From NCBI GenBank assembly GCA_014378105.1, contig JACMOI010000176.1:1-53899 (forward strand): DNA of 53,899 nucleotides, in the 5' to 3' direction. Source of the stretch: Pseudopedobacter sp. Lineage in GTDB: Bacteria > Bacteroidota > Bacteroidia > Sphingobacteriales > Sphingobacteriaceae. Numbering within the stretch: the stretch's first letter is position 1; every line of letters starts with the position of its first letter. Below, one piece after another: positions 44,612 through 53,870 of this stretch. The position numbers and the translations under genes are program-made. A model generated the notes under the pieces. The model did no database searches. It was not told the DNA's origin and worked only from the letters and a program-made list of their open reading frames with translations.

Positions 44612-46385
44612 GGTTTTCCTGAGAATTTGACTCAATATACAATTGATCTATCAAATTAGCATATTTTTGTAAAATTACTTTTCTTTTTAAACTCAGTTTA
44701 GGCGTTAGTTCTTCTCCATCAATGGTAAATTCATGAGCAGATAAAGCAATCTTTTTCACTTTTTCCCAATTGCCAAAACCTTCATTTAATCTATTTACTT
44801 CGCTCCAAATTTTATCGCAAACCTGTTTGATTTTAATCAACTTCTCAGGTTCGGTTTCTTTGATATCATTTCTTAAAGCCCACTCCTTTAACTTTTCAAA
44901 ATTTGGGACAATTAAAGCTGATGGAAATCTTCTGTTTTCCCCAATAACCATAATCTGCTCGATGTAAATTGATTCTTTAAATTTATTTTCTAAAACCTGT
45001 GGCGCCACATATTTACCTCCAGCAGTTTTAAATACTTCTTTCTTTCTATCTGTTATCGCTAAGAATCCTCCCTTTAACTCTCCGATATCACCAGTATGGA
45101 ACCACCCATCTTTAATGGCTTCCTCTGTGGCATCTTGACGTTTGTAATAACCTTTCATTACACTTGGTCCTTTGCACAAAATCTCCCCGTCTTCGGCAAT
45201 TTTAACTTCGAGATTTCCTAAAACTTCACCAACTGTACCAAATTTACATTGACCCGGGAAAGGTCCATTCACCGCAATTACAGGGGAAGTTTCTGTTAAT
45301 CCATACCCTTCTAAAACTTTTATTCCAGCGCCCCAAAATACTCTTGCTAAACGTTCTTGTAAAGCTGCTCCACCAGAAACTATCGTTAATATTTCACCTC
45401 CCAAAGCTTCTTTCCATTTAGAGAAAACTAACTTTCTAGCTATTTTTAATTGTAGCTCATACAAAAATCCATTCTTGCCATCCATTTCATATTTCAAACC
45501 TAAATTTAAAGCCCAAAAAAATAATTGTTTCTTTATTCCAGTTTGTTGATGCCCTTTAGCTACAATTCTATCATAAATTTTTTCTAACAATCTTGGAACA
45601 GTGGTAAAACAATGTGGTTTAACCTCTGCCAAATTCGTAACTACGGTATCTATACTTTCCGCATAATAAATAGATATCCCTAAATAAATATACATGTAAC
45701 AAACCATACGCTCGAATATGTGAGACAATGGCAAAAAGCTTAATGCCCGTTTTACATTATCAGGATACAATCTCGAAGAATACATCACATTACTAATGAG
45801 GTTTTCATGAGTTAACATCACTCCTTTGGGTGTACCGGTAGTACCTGATGTATAAATTAACGTCAGCAAATCATCAGGGCTAATTTGACTTCTATATTCT
45901 TCTAAATTGATATCAAGATTTTGTTTTCCTAGTTCTAATATGGCTGTCCAGTTGGGTAGTTTGTCTATTTTATCAAAGGTATAAATAGCAATATCTAAGC
46001 CTCCCTCTTTTTTTACTTTTTCTATTTTTCTATAAATAGCTTCATCAGATACAAAAACGATTTTGACCTCTGCATCATTTAAAATAAACTTAATGTCATT
46101 CTCTGCCAAAGTAGGATACATAGGAACCTGAGTAGCTCCAATTTGCATAATAGCGAAATCGGAAAAATTCCATTCGGGTCTGTTAGGAGACATTACTGCC
46201 ACTTTATCATTCCTTTTTATGCCAGCTTTAATTAAGCCTCTGCTAAGTTCATCAACCGTATCAATAAACTCAGAAATACTGTACTCTTTCCATTCTCCAT
46301 CAACCTTAGCCGCTAGTGCATCATTGGAATTATATTTCTCTTTATTATATGGTAGTAAGTCAAATACTCTACTAATCGTTTTCAT
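44604..46385 (-). CDS. long-chain fatty acid-CoA ligase
   Basis: The 593-residue ANL-family enzyme activates fatty acids with ATP and CoA (FadD15-like branch). Motifs in order are LTLIYTSGTTGTPKGVMLTH near residues 169-188, FLPLSHIFERMVCYMY near 213-228, GYGLTETSPVIAVN near 354-367, DGWFHTGDIGELKGGFLAI with the ITDRKKEVFKTAGGKYVAP hinge near 424-462, and a C-terminal lysine region (SLKRKVI). It supplies acyl-CoA for the fad operon encoded 9 kb away. Its upstream region has two palindromes. Confidence 0.93.
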   Translation of the reverse strand: MKTISRVFDLLPYNKEKYNSNDALAAKVDGEWKEYSISEFIDTVDELSRGLIKAGIKRNDKVAVMSPNRPEWNFSDFAIMQIGATQVPMYPTLAENDIKFILNDAEVKIVFVSDEAIYRKIEKVKKEGGLDIAIYTFDKIDKLPNWTAILELGKQNLDINLEEYRSQISPDDLLTLIYTSGTTGTPKGVMLTHENLISNVMYSSRLYPDNVKRALSFLPLSHIFERMVCYMYIYLGISIYYAESIDTVVTNLAEVKPHCFTTVPRLLEKIYDRIVAKGHQQTGIKKQLFFWALNLGLKYEMDGKNGFLYELQLKIARKLVFSKWKEALGGEILTIVSGGAALQERLARVFWGAGIKVLEGYGLTETSPVIAVNGPFPGQCKFGTVGEVLGNLEVKIAEDGEILCKGPSVMKGYYKRQDATEEAIKDGWFHTGDIGELKGGFLAITDRKKEVFKTAGGKYVAPQVLENKFKESIYIEQIMVIGENRRFPSALIVPNFEKLKEWALRNDIKETEPEKLIKIKQVCDKIWSEVNRLNEGFGNWEKVKKIALSAHEFTIDGEELTPKLSLKRKVILQKYANLIDQLYIESNSQENHV

Positions 46386-46428
46386 ATCAATGAAATTTAT
46401 AGTTCAAAATTGGTTTTTTAAGATACGA

Positions 46429-46448
46429 ATTAGGTTTGGAAACCTAAT
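46429..46448. promoter_or_regulatory. palindrome in the leader of the acyl-CoA ligase gene
   Basis: ATTAGGTTT (46429-46437) and AAACCTAAT (46440-46448) are perfect 9-base half-sites around a central GG. It sits between the likely -7 box (46460-46467) and the ATG, a typical repressor operator position. Confidence 0.5.
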
Positions 46449-46459
46449 ATACCTTGTTC

Positions 46460-46467
46460 CAAAAATA
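46460..46467 (-). promoter_or_regulatory. possible -7 box of the acyl-CoA ligase-ggt operon
   Basis: Minus-strand TATTTTTG. A TTTG lies 23 bases further upstream, slightly too far from the usual 19-20. Confidence 0.45.
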
Positions 46468-46484
46468 TAAAAAAAATTATAATA

Positions 46485-46503
46485 AAAAACCAAATTGGTT
46501 TTT
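46485..46503. promoter_or_regulatory. second palindrome upstream of the acyl-CoA ligase
   Basis: AAAAACCAA and TTGGTTTTT are perfect 9-base half-sites around one A. It overlaps the possible -33 element. A related TTGGTTTTTT half occurs at 46410-46419. Confidence 0.45.
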
Positions 46504-46692
46504 GGTCTAAAAATTAATCCCTCATTGCCTACTTAGATAAAATATGATTAGCAAGACCTTAAAAATCTAAATTGGATACTTCCTTTATTTTCAATAGCTT
46601 AAAATTTATTCTCTTTTAATTGATCAAATAATTAATCAAAATGGTAAAACTGGCATCCAATTTGAACTATCTGTAAAAATAAATTTATAAAG

Positions 46693-47193
46693 ATGAAGAA
46701 GTCAATACTATTATTAAGTGTCACTGTTATGTTCGTTTTAGGAACGAGTTTTAACGTTTTAGCACAGGCAAATTATCAAACAGGAATTGGAATAAGAGGA
46801 GGTGGATATGAAAACGGAATAAGTATTAAACATTTTACCAACTCAAACACTGCATTAGAAGGGATAATTGGATTTAGACCAGGCGTATTTATTGTCACTG
46901 GTTTATATGAAAAACATGCTGTCGCTTTTAGCGAACCATCTGTAAATTGGTTTTACGGAGCTGGCGCACACATTGGCGGCATTAACGGAGGAAGATATTA
47001 TAAAAGATATAGTAATGATTATTACTATGCCAATAATGGAATTCTGCTAGGTGCCGATGGTATTTTAGGTTTAGAGTGGAAAATTCCAGAAATACCTTTT
47101 GCCTTATCTGCTGATTTACATCCAAGATTAGAATTGGCTAGAGGTCCATTCTTAGATTTGGAAGCCGCGGCTACGCTAAGGTTTACGTTTTAA
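46693..47193 (+). CDS. small exported outer-membrane-like protein
   Basis: The 166-residue protein has a signal peptide (LLLSVTVMFVLGTSFNVLAQ, cleavage near residue 26). The rest is Gly/Tyr-rich alternating strands ending in LEAAATLRFTF, with the terminal Phe typical of outer-membrane barrels. The size suggests an 8-strand barrel or a barrel-like periplasmic protein. I do not recognise a specific family. It is a single gene with a hairpin directly after it and converges on the M61 gene. Confidence 0.65.
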   Translation: MKKSILLLSVTVMFVLGTSFNVLAQANYQTGIGIRGGGYENGISIKHFTNSNTALEGIIGFRPGVFIVTGLYEKHAVAFSEPSVNWFYGAGAHIGGINGGRYYKRYSNDYYYANNGILLGADGILGLEWKIPEIPFALSADLHPRLELARGPFLDLEAAATLRFTF

Positions 47194-47220
47194 ATTAATC
47201 GATAAAAAAGATTAACCTTT

Positions 47221-47260
47221 AAAAAAGCTTCGTTCTAAAATTTAGAACGAGGCTTTTTTA
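47221..47260. terminator. intrinsic terminator between the small OMP and M61 genes
   Basis: AAAAAAGCTTCGTTCTAAA pairs with TTTAGAACGAGGCTTTTTT with one mismatch. A and T tracts suit both convergent genes. Confidence 0.85.
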
Positions 47261-47276
47261 CGATTGAAAATTTTGC

Positions 47277-49070
47277 TTATAAACTCAACCATTTTTCTAA
47301 GACCGCTTTCTGTTGTTGAGTTGGGCGATCCATTTGTCTAATTTTCCAGCTTTTATTTGGAGCTGCTTTTATAGTTACCTCAATATTTTGAATAATACCA
47401 TCTCTGCTAATCATAAAATTTAGCTTCTCATTTACTTTTGCTTCTGATACTCTTTCCAAAACATCATTTACTCTCTCACCATTAATTGCTAAAATTTCAT
47501 CATTTACGTTTAAGCCATCATTCCAAGCCGAAGAGCCTCTGGAAACATTCTTGATTTTATTACCACTTTCTATGACCACACCTAAATAAGGCTGATCTAG
47601 AGTTCTGGTTTGGTCAAATAGCTCTAATCCAGCGTAATTCATATACTTATTCATGTCTAGCTGTTTAGTTCCATTGATATAATCATTGTAAAATTGATCT
47701 AAATTTTCTCCCGAATATTTTTCAAAAACAGCTTTCATTTCAGCATCAGTATATCCCCTACCTTTCTTTTTATAATACTCGTTATAAGCAAACCTCATAG
47801 CATCATCTAAAGATTGTGCTCCTTTAGAATGATGAATAATGGATAGATCTAACATCACTGCAATCAATGAACCTTTGTTATAATAAGAAACTGTCGTGTT
47901 ACCAGAATTTTCATTCGGACGGTAATATTTAATCCAGGCATCAAAACTTGCTTCACTCAAAGGTTGCACCTTACTTCCTTGCGAATTATAGATGGCGTTA
48001 ATATCTGCTTCTATCATTCCTAACAACCCATCAGGATTGTCTAAACCTGCTCTGGAAACAACCAAATTATCATAATATGCAGTGAAACCTTCTGCAATCC
48101 ACAAATTTGTGGTATAATTTTCAATATCATAATCAAACGGACCCAAAGCAATTGGTCTCAAGCGTTTTACATTCCATAAGTGAAAATATTCATGAGCTAC
48201 TAAACCCATAAAGCTTTTATAGGTTTTAGGATCATCGTATCCCATCCTTTTTGCCCCTAAAACAGTAGAATTTTGATGTTCTAATCCACCACCACCTGAT
48301 TGGTAATTGTGGACTATGAATACGTAATGTTTATTAGGATTCTCCCCAAAAATGGCAGATTCCTTTTCTACCAACTTAGCCATGTCCACTTTCAACTTTT
48401 CTTTATCATAGTTGCCGCCGCCTACCATGGCAACCTCATGTCTTACCCCTGCAGCATTAAATTCGAAAACATCTTGATTACCCACTTCTATAGGTGAATC
48501 AAAAAGCCAATCAAAGTTTTTGGCATAATATGTAAAAGCTTTTCCACCTGCTATTGGATCTAATCCAGTAGAAACCTTAGACCAAGTTTTGTAAGGAATA
48601 ATGGTAACTATAGAAGCATCGGCTATTTCACCATCAACAAACATAAAAATCCCTGTTGGAGAAAGAAAAGCATGGGAAGCATCAACAAAGCTTGTACGGA
48701 CTGAAACTTCGAAAGCATAAACTCGGTAAGAGACTGTAATAGAATTTTTACCTTTTGTATTAATTTTCCATGCGTTTTTCTTAACTTTTTCGAATGAAAC
48801 AGACGAATTATCTTTTGCACTCACATCAAATGATTCAATGTTTTTAGAGAATTCCCTAACCAAGTAAGATCCTGGTGCCCATACTGGCATTTTAACAGTA
48901 ATCTCATCTTTTTTCAAATTCGTTATTTCCATTTTTACATCTGCATAATGGGCTTGTGGTTCAGTAAATGAAACCTCGAAGTGAATATTAGCAGCATTTT
49001 GAGCAAATGTTTTTACTGTCATAAAAGAAAGTGTAAAAAGTAATAGAAATTTTAAAAAAGGTTTAGTCAT
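47277..49070 (-). CDS. M61 family (glycyl aminopeptidase-like) PDZ metallopeptidase
   Basis: The 597-residue exported protein starts at ATG 49068-49070. An upstream TTG at 49086-49088 is inside the promoter box and is rejected. A signal peptide (KFLLLFTLSFMTVKTFAQ) is followed by the M61 N-terminal beta domain. The gluzincin active site has HEYFHLWNVKRLRP near residues 293-306 with zinc ligands His and His, and the family marker GGGLEHQNS precedes it. A downstream Glu in WIAEGFTAYYDNLVV is the third ligand. A C-terminal PDZ domain covers about 490-575 (PYLGVVIESGNKI, GLNVNDEILAINGERV). It acts in the periplasm. Substrate is unknown. Confidence 0.93.
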   Translation of the reverse strand: MTKPFLKFLLLFTLSFMTVKTFAQNAANIHFEVSFTEPQAHYADVKMEITNLKKDEITVKMPVWAPGSYLVREFSKNIESFDVSAKDNSSVSFEKVKKNAWKINTKGKNSITVSYRVYAFEVSVRTSFVDASHAFLSPTGIFMFVDGEIADASIVTIIPYKTWSKVSTGLDPIAGGKAFTYYAKNFDWLFDSPIEVGNQDVFEFNAAGVRHEVAMVGGGNYDKEKLKVDMAKLVEKESAIFGENPNKHYVFIVHNYQSGGGGLEHQNSTVLGAKRMGYDDPKTYKSFMGLVAHEYFHLWNVKRLRPIALGPFDYDIENYTTNLWIAEGFTAYYDNLVVSRAGLDNPDGLLGMIEADINAIYNSQGSKVQPLSEASFDAWIKYYRPNENSGNTTVSYYNKGSLIAVMLDLSIIHHSKGAQSLDDAMRFAYNEYYKKKGRGYTDAEMKAVFEKYSGENLDQFYNDYINGTKQLDMNKYMNYAGLELFDQTRTLDQPYLGVVIESGNKIKNVSRGSSAWNDGLNVNDEILAINGERVNDVLERVSEAKVNEKLNFMISRDGIIQNIEVTIKAAPNKSWKIRQMDRPTQQQKAVLEKWLSL

Positions 49071-49085
49071 TTCAGTTTTTTGTGG

Positions 49086-49093
49086 CAAAGTTA
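49086..49093 (-). promoter_or_regulatory. -7 box of the M61 peptidase gene
   Basis: Minus-strand TAACTTTG, 15 bases before the ATG at 49070. It fixes the start codon, because the upstream TTG lies inside the box. Confidence 0.55.
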
Positions 49094-49180
49094 ATAGTTT
49101 ACTTAGACTAATAAATAAAATTGTTTATCGCGATATCTGTAATATAGTTGATACTTACAACCAAAATATAAACTAAAGAA

Positions 49181-49188
49181 TATTTTTG
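49181..49188 (+). promoter_or_regulatory. -7 box of the MarR-RND operon
   Basis: TATTTTTG lies 15 bases before the ATG at 49204. A TTG codon inside this box (49186) is therefore not the start. No clear -33 TTG is at the usual distance. A palindrome TATCGCGATA lies upstream at 49126-49135. Confidence 0.5.
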
Positions 49189-49203
49189 CTATTAAGAAGC
49201 ATC

Positions 49204-49674
49204 ATGTCAAAATATAACGAGTCTTTGGTTCATCAGCTCATTCAGGTGACTAAAAAATATTTGAGTGCATTTAGTGAGTTTACGCAAGACATCCCTTTGG
49301 AGCGTTATCACTATGTGTTGATTTTAGTTGAGCAAAACCAAGAAAAATTAACGCAAAAAGCGTTAGCAGAAATGCTTCAGGTAGATAAATCTTTTATGGT
49401 CAACATGATTAATTATTTAACTGAAAATGGCTTTGTTTATAGAAAAATTAATACTGAAGACAGAAGAGAACATCTCATCAAATTAACTGATAAAGCAAAA
49501 AAGATGATTCCAAGCATCAATCAATTTATAAAAGAACTCAATTCAAAAGCATTTTACAGTTTACCTGATGAAAAAATTAAAACTTTTTTCGATATTATAG
49601 AAATCTTGCAAAACAACTTAAACTTGATTAATAACCACGAGATTATTCTCGATTATCAAAGACTGAAATCTTAA
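49204..49674 (+). CDS. MarR family transcriptional regulator of the RND operon
   Basis: The 156-residue protein is a MarR winged-helix regulator. The DNA-binding part is at about residues 55-110 (QKALAEMLQVDKSFMVNMINYL, ENGFVYRKINTEDRREHLIKLTDKAKKM), with flanking dimerisation helices. It is followed 3 bases after the stop by the efflux adaptor gene. A MarR gene leading an RND operon usually represses it and is released by a toxic ligand. It is not similar in sequence to the fad MarR beyond the fold. Confidence 0.88.
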   Translation: MSKYNESLVHQLIQVTKKYLSAFSEFTQDIPLERYHYVLILVEQNQEKLTQKALAEMLQVDKSFMVNMINYLTENGFVYRKINTEDRREHLIKLTDKAKKMIPSINQFIKELNSKAFYSLPDEKIKTFFDIIEILQNNLNLINNHEIILDYQRLKS

Positions 49675-49677
49675 TTT

Positions 49678-50757
49678 ATGAAAATTAAATATATTGTTTA
49701 CATTCTGATTGTTCTATTATTAGGATATCTAATCTTCCGCAGAATAACTATAAATGCTAAATCTGCAGGTCCTCAGGCAGCCATGGGTGCAAAATCTGGC
49801 GAAGTCCCACCAATTTCAGTAAACGGATTAATTGTTAAAACTCAAACTTTCGCAAATACAGTTGATGTTTCCGGAACTATTGAAGCTAACGAGCAAGTTC
49901 AAATAAAAAGTGAAATTTCAGGTTTGATAAAATCGATTAATTTTACTGAGGGCAGTAATGTTAACAAAGGGAGTTTATTAATTAAAATTGATGATAGCGA
50001 ATTGCAAGCACAGCTTGCTCAAGCGCTAACTAAAGAGAAATTAGCCGCAGAAGTAGCTGGCAGAGCAGCTAAATTATTAAAAGCCGATGCAATCAGTCAA
50101 GAAGAATTTGATAATGCCGATGCTGAATTGAGATCTTTAAAAGCTCAAACGCAATTAATAAGAGCTCAATTATCAAAAACATCAATCCGGGCACCATTTT
50201 CTGGTAGAATTGGTTTGAGAAATATTTCAAATGGCGCTTATATCACACCCACAACTCCAATTGCTAACTTAGTAAGTATTAATCCTGTGAAAATAACTTT
50301 TTCAGTCCCAGAAAAATATACTTCTATGGTAAAAGTAGGGACCGACATCACTTTTACAGTTGCAGGAACAAGCCGTGTTTTTAAAGCCAACATTTATGCA
50401 AAAGAACCTTCAATTGATGTGACCACAAGAACCTTAGTACTAAAAGCAAAATCTTCAAATGAAGAAGGATATTTATTACCTGGAACTTTTGCAAATGTTA
50501 TTTTACCGTTAGAAGTAATAAAAAATGCCATTTTAATTCCATCCGAAGCTATTATACCTGTTTTAAAAGGTAAGCAAATTTATGTTTCGAAAAATGGCAA
50601 AGCCGAGGCAATTGATATTCAGTCAGACATCCGTACAGATGAAGACGTTTTAGTTTCTTCGGGTTTAAATGTTGGCGATACCGTAATCGTATCGGGGATT
50701 ATGGCATTAAAAAATGGTGCACCAGTAAAAGTTAAAATAAAATCAACTACCAATTAG
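49678..50757 (+). CDS. RND efflux periplasmic adaptor (membrane fusion protein)
   Basis: The 359-residue protein has a single N-terminal membrane segment or signal (IKYIVYILIVLLLGYLIF). A lipoyl/barrel-sandwich half follows (VDVSGTIEANEQVQIKSEISG, VNKGSLLIKIDDSELQAQLA), then a coiled-coil hairpin near 105-160 (EEFDNADAELRSLKAQ), the second lipoyl half (TSIRAPFSGRIGLRNISNGAYIT) and a beta-barrel plus membrane-proximal domain. It bridges the RND pump and an outer membrane channel. The order adaptor, pump, then a third gene is the common efflux layout. Confidence 0.93.
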   Translation: MKIKYIVYILIVLLLGYLIFRRITINAKSAGPQAAMGAKSGEVPPISVNGLIVKTQTFANTVDVSGTIEANEQVQIKSEISGLIKSINFTEGSNVNKGSLLIKIDDSELQAQLAQALTKEKLAAEVAGRAAKLLKADAISQEEFDNADAELRSLKAQTQLIRAQLSKTSIRAPFSGRIGLRNISNGAYITPTTPIANLVSINPVKITFSVPEKYTSMVKVGTDITFTVAGTSRVFKANIYAKEPSIDVTTRTLVLKAKSSNEEGYLLPGTFANVILPLEVIKNAILIPSEAIIPVLKGKQIYVSKNGKAEAIDIQSDIRTDEDVLVSSGLNVGDTVIVSGIMALKNGAPVKVKIKSTTN

Positions 50758-50770
50758 AAAAACTTAATTT

Positions 50771-53700
50771 ATGAGTATTTCAACCACTAGTATTAAAAGG
50801 CCTGTTTTAGCCATAGTAATGAATTTAATCCTACTCCTATTTGGGATCATTGGATTTACTTTTTTGGGTGTTAGAGAATATCCTTCTATTGACCCTACCG
50901 TAGTTTCAGTTAGAACTAACTACCCAGGAGCCAACTCAGATATTATAGAATCTCAAATCACTGAGCCTCTTGAAAAATCCATTAACCAGATTGATGGGAT
51001 AAAAAACATTTCATCAGCAAGTAACCAAGGTTCAAGCTCTATAACGGTAGAGTTTAATTTAGGAAAAAACTTGGAAGAAGCAGCTAATGATGTAAGAGAT
51101 AAAGTAGCACAGGCTGCTAGATCTTTACCAAAAGATATTGATGGTTTACCTGTGGTTTCTAAAGCTGATGCTAACTCAGAATCCATTATATCCATGACCA
51201 TACAAAGCGAGAAAAGAAACATTCTTGAGTTAACTGATTATGCTGATAATGTAATTTCTCAACGTTTACAAACTATTCCAGGCGTTTCTTCTATTCAAAT
51301 TTGGGGTCAGAAAACTTATGCCATGCGTTTAAATTTGGATCCGGATAAACTTGCGTCTTATTCTTTAACCCCTTTAGATGTCAGAAATGCTTTAGACAAT
51401 CAAAATGTAGAGTTACCATCAGGAAAAATTGCAGGAGACAAAACAGAATTAACTGTAAATACTAAAGGGAACTTGGTCACCATTGATGATTTTAATAATT
51501 TAATTATCAAAAATGATGGTATTAACGTGATTCGTTTTAAAGATATTGGTTATGCTTATTTGGGGCCAGAAAACGAAGAAACAATATTAAGATCGGGAGG
51601 TAAACCCATGGTTGCTACTGCAATTGTACCTCAGCCAGGAGCCAACTATTTAGATATTGCCAACGAATTTTATAAAAGGTATGATCAACTAAAAAAGGAG
51701 CTTCCAGCTGATTTAAAATTAGATATCGCTTTAGATAATACCGCTTTCATCAAAAAATCTGTTACTGAGGTTGCCGAAACACTAGCCATATCAATCATTT
51801 TAGTCATCATTATCATTTATCTCTTTTTTAGAGATTGGAGTATTGCTTTCAGACCTTTAATTGATATCCCAGTTTCATTAGTCGCTACTTTTTTTGTCAT
51901 GTACCTGCTAGGCTTTTCAATCAATGTTTTAACACTTTTGGCAATTGTTTTAGCTACTGGTTTGGTGGTAGATGATGGGATCGTTGTTACTGAAAATATT
52001 TATAAAAAGGTAGAAGAAGGGATGTCGCCTTTTGAGGCAGCAATAAAAGGTGCAAATGAAATTTTCTTCGCCGTTATCTCTATTTCTGTCACTTTAGCCG
52101 CAGTATTTTTACCAGTTATTTTCTTAGAAGGATTTGTAGGTCGGCTATTTAGAGAATTTGGAATTGTAATTGGAGCAGCAGTAATGATTTCTGCATTTGT
52201 TTCTCTTACGCTTACGCCGATGTTGAATGCTTACTTAATTAAGGGAACTTCTAAATCAAAATTCTACGTTAAAACAGAACCATTTTTTCAAGGCTTAAAT
52301 GATGGATTTCACGATTACTTAGAAAAATTTTTGAAAAAAAGATGGCTTGCATTCCCAATTTTAATCACTTGTATTGGTTTGATTTTCTTATTCTGGAAAA
52401 TTTTACCAAAAGAAACGGCACCTCTTGATGATAGAAGTAGTTTAAGTTTGAATATTTCTACTCCAGAAGGATCATCTTTTGCATATACGGATGCCTTTGT
52501 TTCTAAAGTTGGTGAATTAGTTAGGGATTCCATTCCAGAAAAATCAGCGGATTTATCGGTAACCGCACCTGGTTTCTCAGGTTCAGGAGCAGCGAACACT
52601 GCATTTTTTAGGGTAAAGTTAAAAGATCCATCAGAAAGGGTGCGATCTCAAGATGATATCGCAAATTATCTAACAAAAAATCTTAAAAAGCTGAATGAGG
52701 CTAAAGCTTTTGCCATACAGCAACCTACCATTTCTGTTGGAAGATCTAGAGGTTTGCCAATTCAATATATTATTCAGGCACCAACCTTTGAAAAGCTTCA
52801 GGAAAAAATTCCAGCTTTTATGGATGAAATTTCTAAAGATCCAACTTTTACCAATACAGATGTTAACCTAAAATTTAATAAGCCAGAACTGAATGTAAGT
52901 ATTGATAGAGATAAAGCACAATCTTTAGGCGTTTCTGTAAAAGATGTTGCACAAACCCTTCAACTATCATTAAGCGAGCAACGCTTCGCTTATTTTACCA
53001 TGAGTGGAAAACAATATCAAGTAATTGGTCAGTTAGATAGAGATAAAAGAAACGACCCATATGATTTGAGCGCTATTTTTGTTAGAAATAAAATGGGTAA
53101 GCTAATTCAGCTGGATAACTTGGTAAAAGTTGTTGAAAAAAGTAGTCCTCCTCAACGATATCGAAATAACCGCTTTTCATCTGCTACAGTTTCCGGTGGC
53201 TTAGCTCCAGGTAAAACAATTGGAGATGGAATTGCTGCTATGGAAAAAGCGAAAGATAAAATATTAGATGACACTTTTTCAACGGATTTGGCTGGTGAAT
53301 CAAGAGACTTTAGTGAAAGTAACTCTAACACTACTTTCGCTTTTGGTTTAGCTTTATTGTTAGTTTATTTGATTTTAGCGGCGCAGTTTGAAAGTTTTGT
53401 CGATCCTGTTATTATTATTTTAACCGTACCAATGGCTGTTGCAGGTGCCTTCTTCTCCTTATGGCTCCTTGGCCAATCATGGAATATATTTAGCCAAATT
53501 GGTACCATTATGTTGATTGGTTTGGTAACCAAAAACGGCATCCTGATTGTAGAATTTGCTAACCAATTAAAAGAACGTGGAATGCCCGTTGCCGAAGCTA
53601 TCAGGGAAGCTACAGTTTCACGTCTTCGCCCTATATTAATGACAAGTTTGGCAATTGCTTTGGGCGCATTGCCAATTGCGATGGCTTTAGGTGCCGCTTC

Positions 53701-53869
53701 TAAAAGCAGGATGAGTATGGGAACAGTAATCATTGGTGGAACTTTATTCTCTTTATTGTTAACGCTTTTTGTAATTCCAGCTATTTACTCTTATTGGTCA
53801 AAAGAATATCATGAAACCAGAGCCGAAAAAGCTGATAAAGAAATTAGAAGGGCCGAAAAAGAATCTTAA
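50771..53869 (+). CDS. RND family efflux pump (HAE1/AcrB-like)
   Basis: The 1032-residue pump has the full AcrB-like layout: TM1 near 10-30, a porter domain, TM2-6, a second porter domain and TM8-12. Family marks are VREYPSIDPTVVSVRTNYPGA near residues 34-54, the proton-relay Asp pair in LATGLVVDDGIVVTENIYKK, and AAQFESFVDPVIIILTVPMAVAG and GLVTKNGILIVEFANQLKERG in the second half. It uses the proton gradient to expel drugs, toxins or lipids; the substrate cannot be read. The C-terminal tail is short and charged. It follows the adaptor gene by 13 bases. Confidence 0.95.
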   Translation: MSISTTSIKRPVLAIVMNLILLLFGIIGFTFLGVREYPSIDPTVVSVRTNYPGANSDIIESQITEPLEKSINQIDGIKNISSASNQGSSSITVEFNLGKNLEEAANDVRDKVAQAARSLPKDIDGLPVVSKADANSESIISMTIQSEKRNILELTDYADNVISQRLQTIPGVSSIQIWGQKTYAMRLNLDPDKLASYSLTPLDVRNALDNQNVELPSGKIAGDKTELTVNTKGNLVTIDDFNNLIIKNDGINVIRFKDIGYAYLGPENEETILRSGGKPMVATAIVPQPGANYLDIANEFYKRYDQLKKELPADLKLDIALDNTAFIKKSVTEVAETLAISIILVIIIIYLFFRDWSIAFRPLIDIPVSLVATFFVMYLLGFSINVLTLLAIVLATGLVVDDGIVVTENIYKKVEEGMSPFEAAIKGANEIFFAVISISVTLAAVFLPVIFLEGFVGRLFREFGIVIGAAVMISAFVSLTLTPMLNAYLIKGTSKSKFYVKTEPFFQGLNDGFHDYLEKFLKKRWLAFPILITCIGLIFLFWKILPKETAPLDDRSSLSLNISTPEGSSFAYTDAFVSKVGELVRDSIPEKSADLSVTAPGFSGSGAANTAFFRVKLKDPSERVRSQDDIANYLTKNLKKLNEAKAFAIQQPTISVGRSRGLPIQYIIQAPTFEKLQEKIPAFMDEISKDPTFTNTDVNLKFNKPELNVSIDRDKAQSLGVSVKDVAQTLQLSLSEQRFAYFTMSGKQYQVIGQLDRDKRNDPYDLSAIFVRNKMGKLIQLDNLVKVVEKSSPPQRYRNNRFSSATVSGGLAPGKTIGDGIAAMEKAKDKILDDTFSTDLAGESRDFSESNSNTTFAFGLALLLVYLILAAQFESFVDPVIIILTVPMAVAGAFFSLWLLGQSWNIFSQIGTIMLIGLVTKNGILIVEFANQLKERGMPVAEAIREATVSRLRPILMTSLAIALGALPIAMALGAASKSRMSMGTVIIGGTLFSLLLTLFVIPAIYSYWSKEYHETRAEKADKEIRRAEKES

Positions 53870-53870
53870 A

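Noticed and set aside
49186-49203. TTG at 49186 as the start of the MarR gene
   Set aside because: It lies inside the TATTTTTG promoter box. The ATG at 49204 gives a normal MarR N-terminus.
53365-53733. 122-residue antisense frame in the RND pump gene
   Set aside because: It is the shadow of a hydrophobic coding region. The pump frame is certain.
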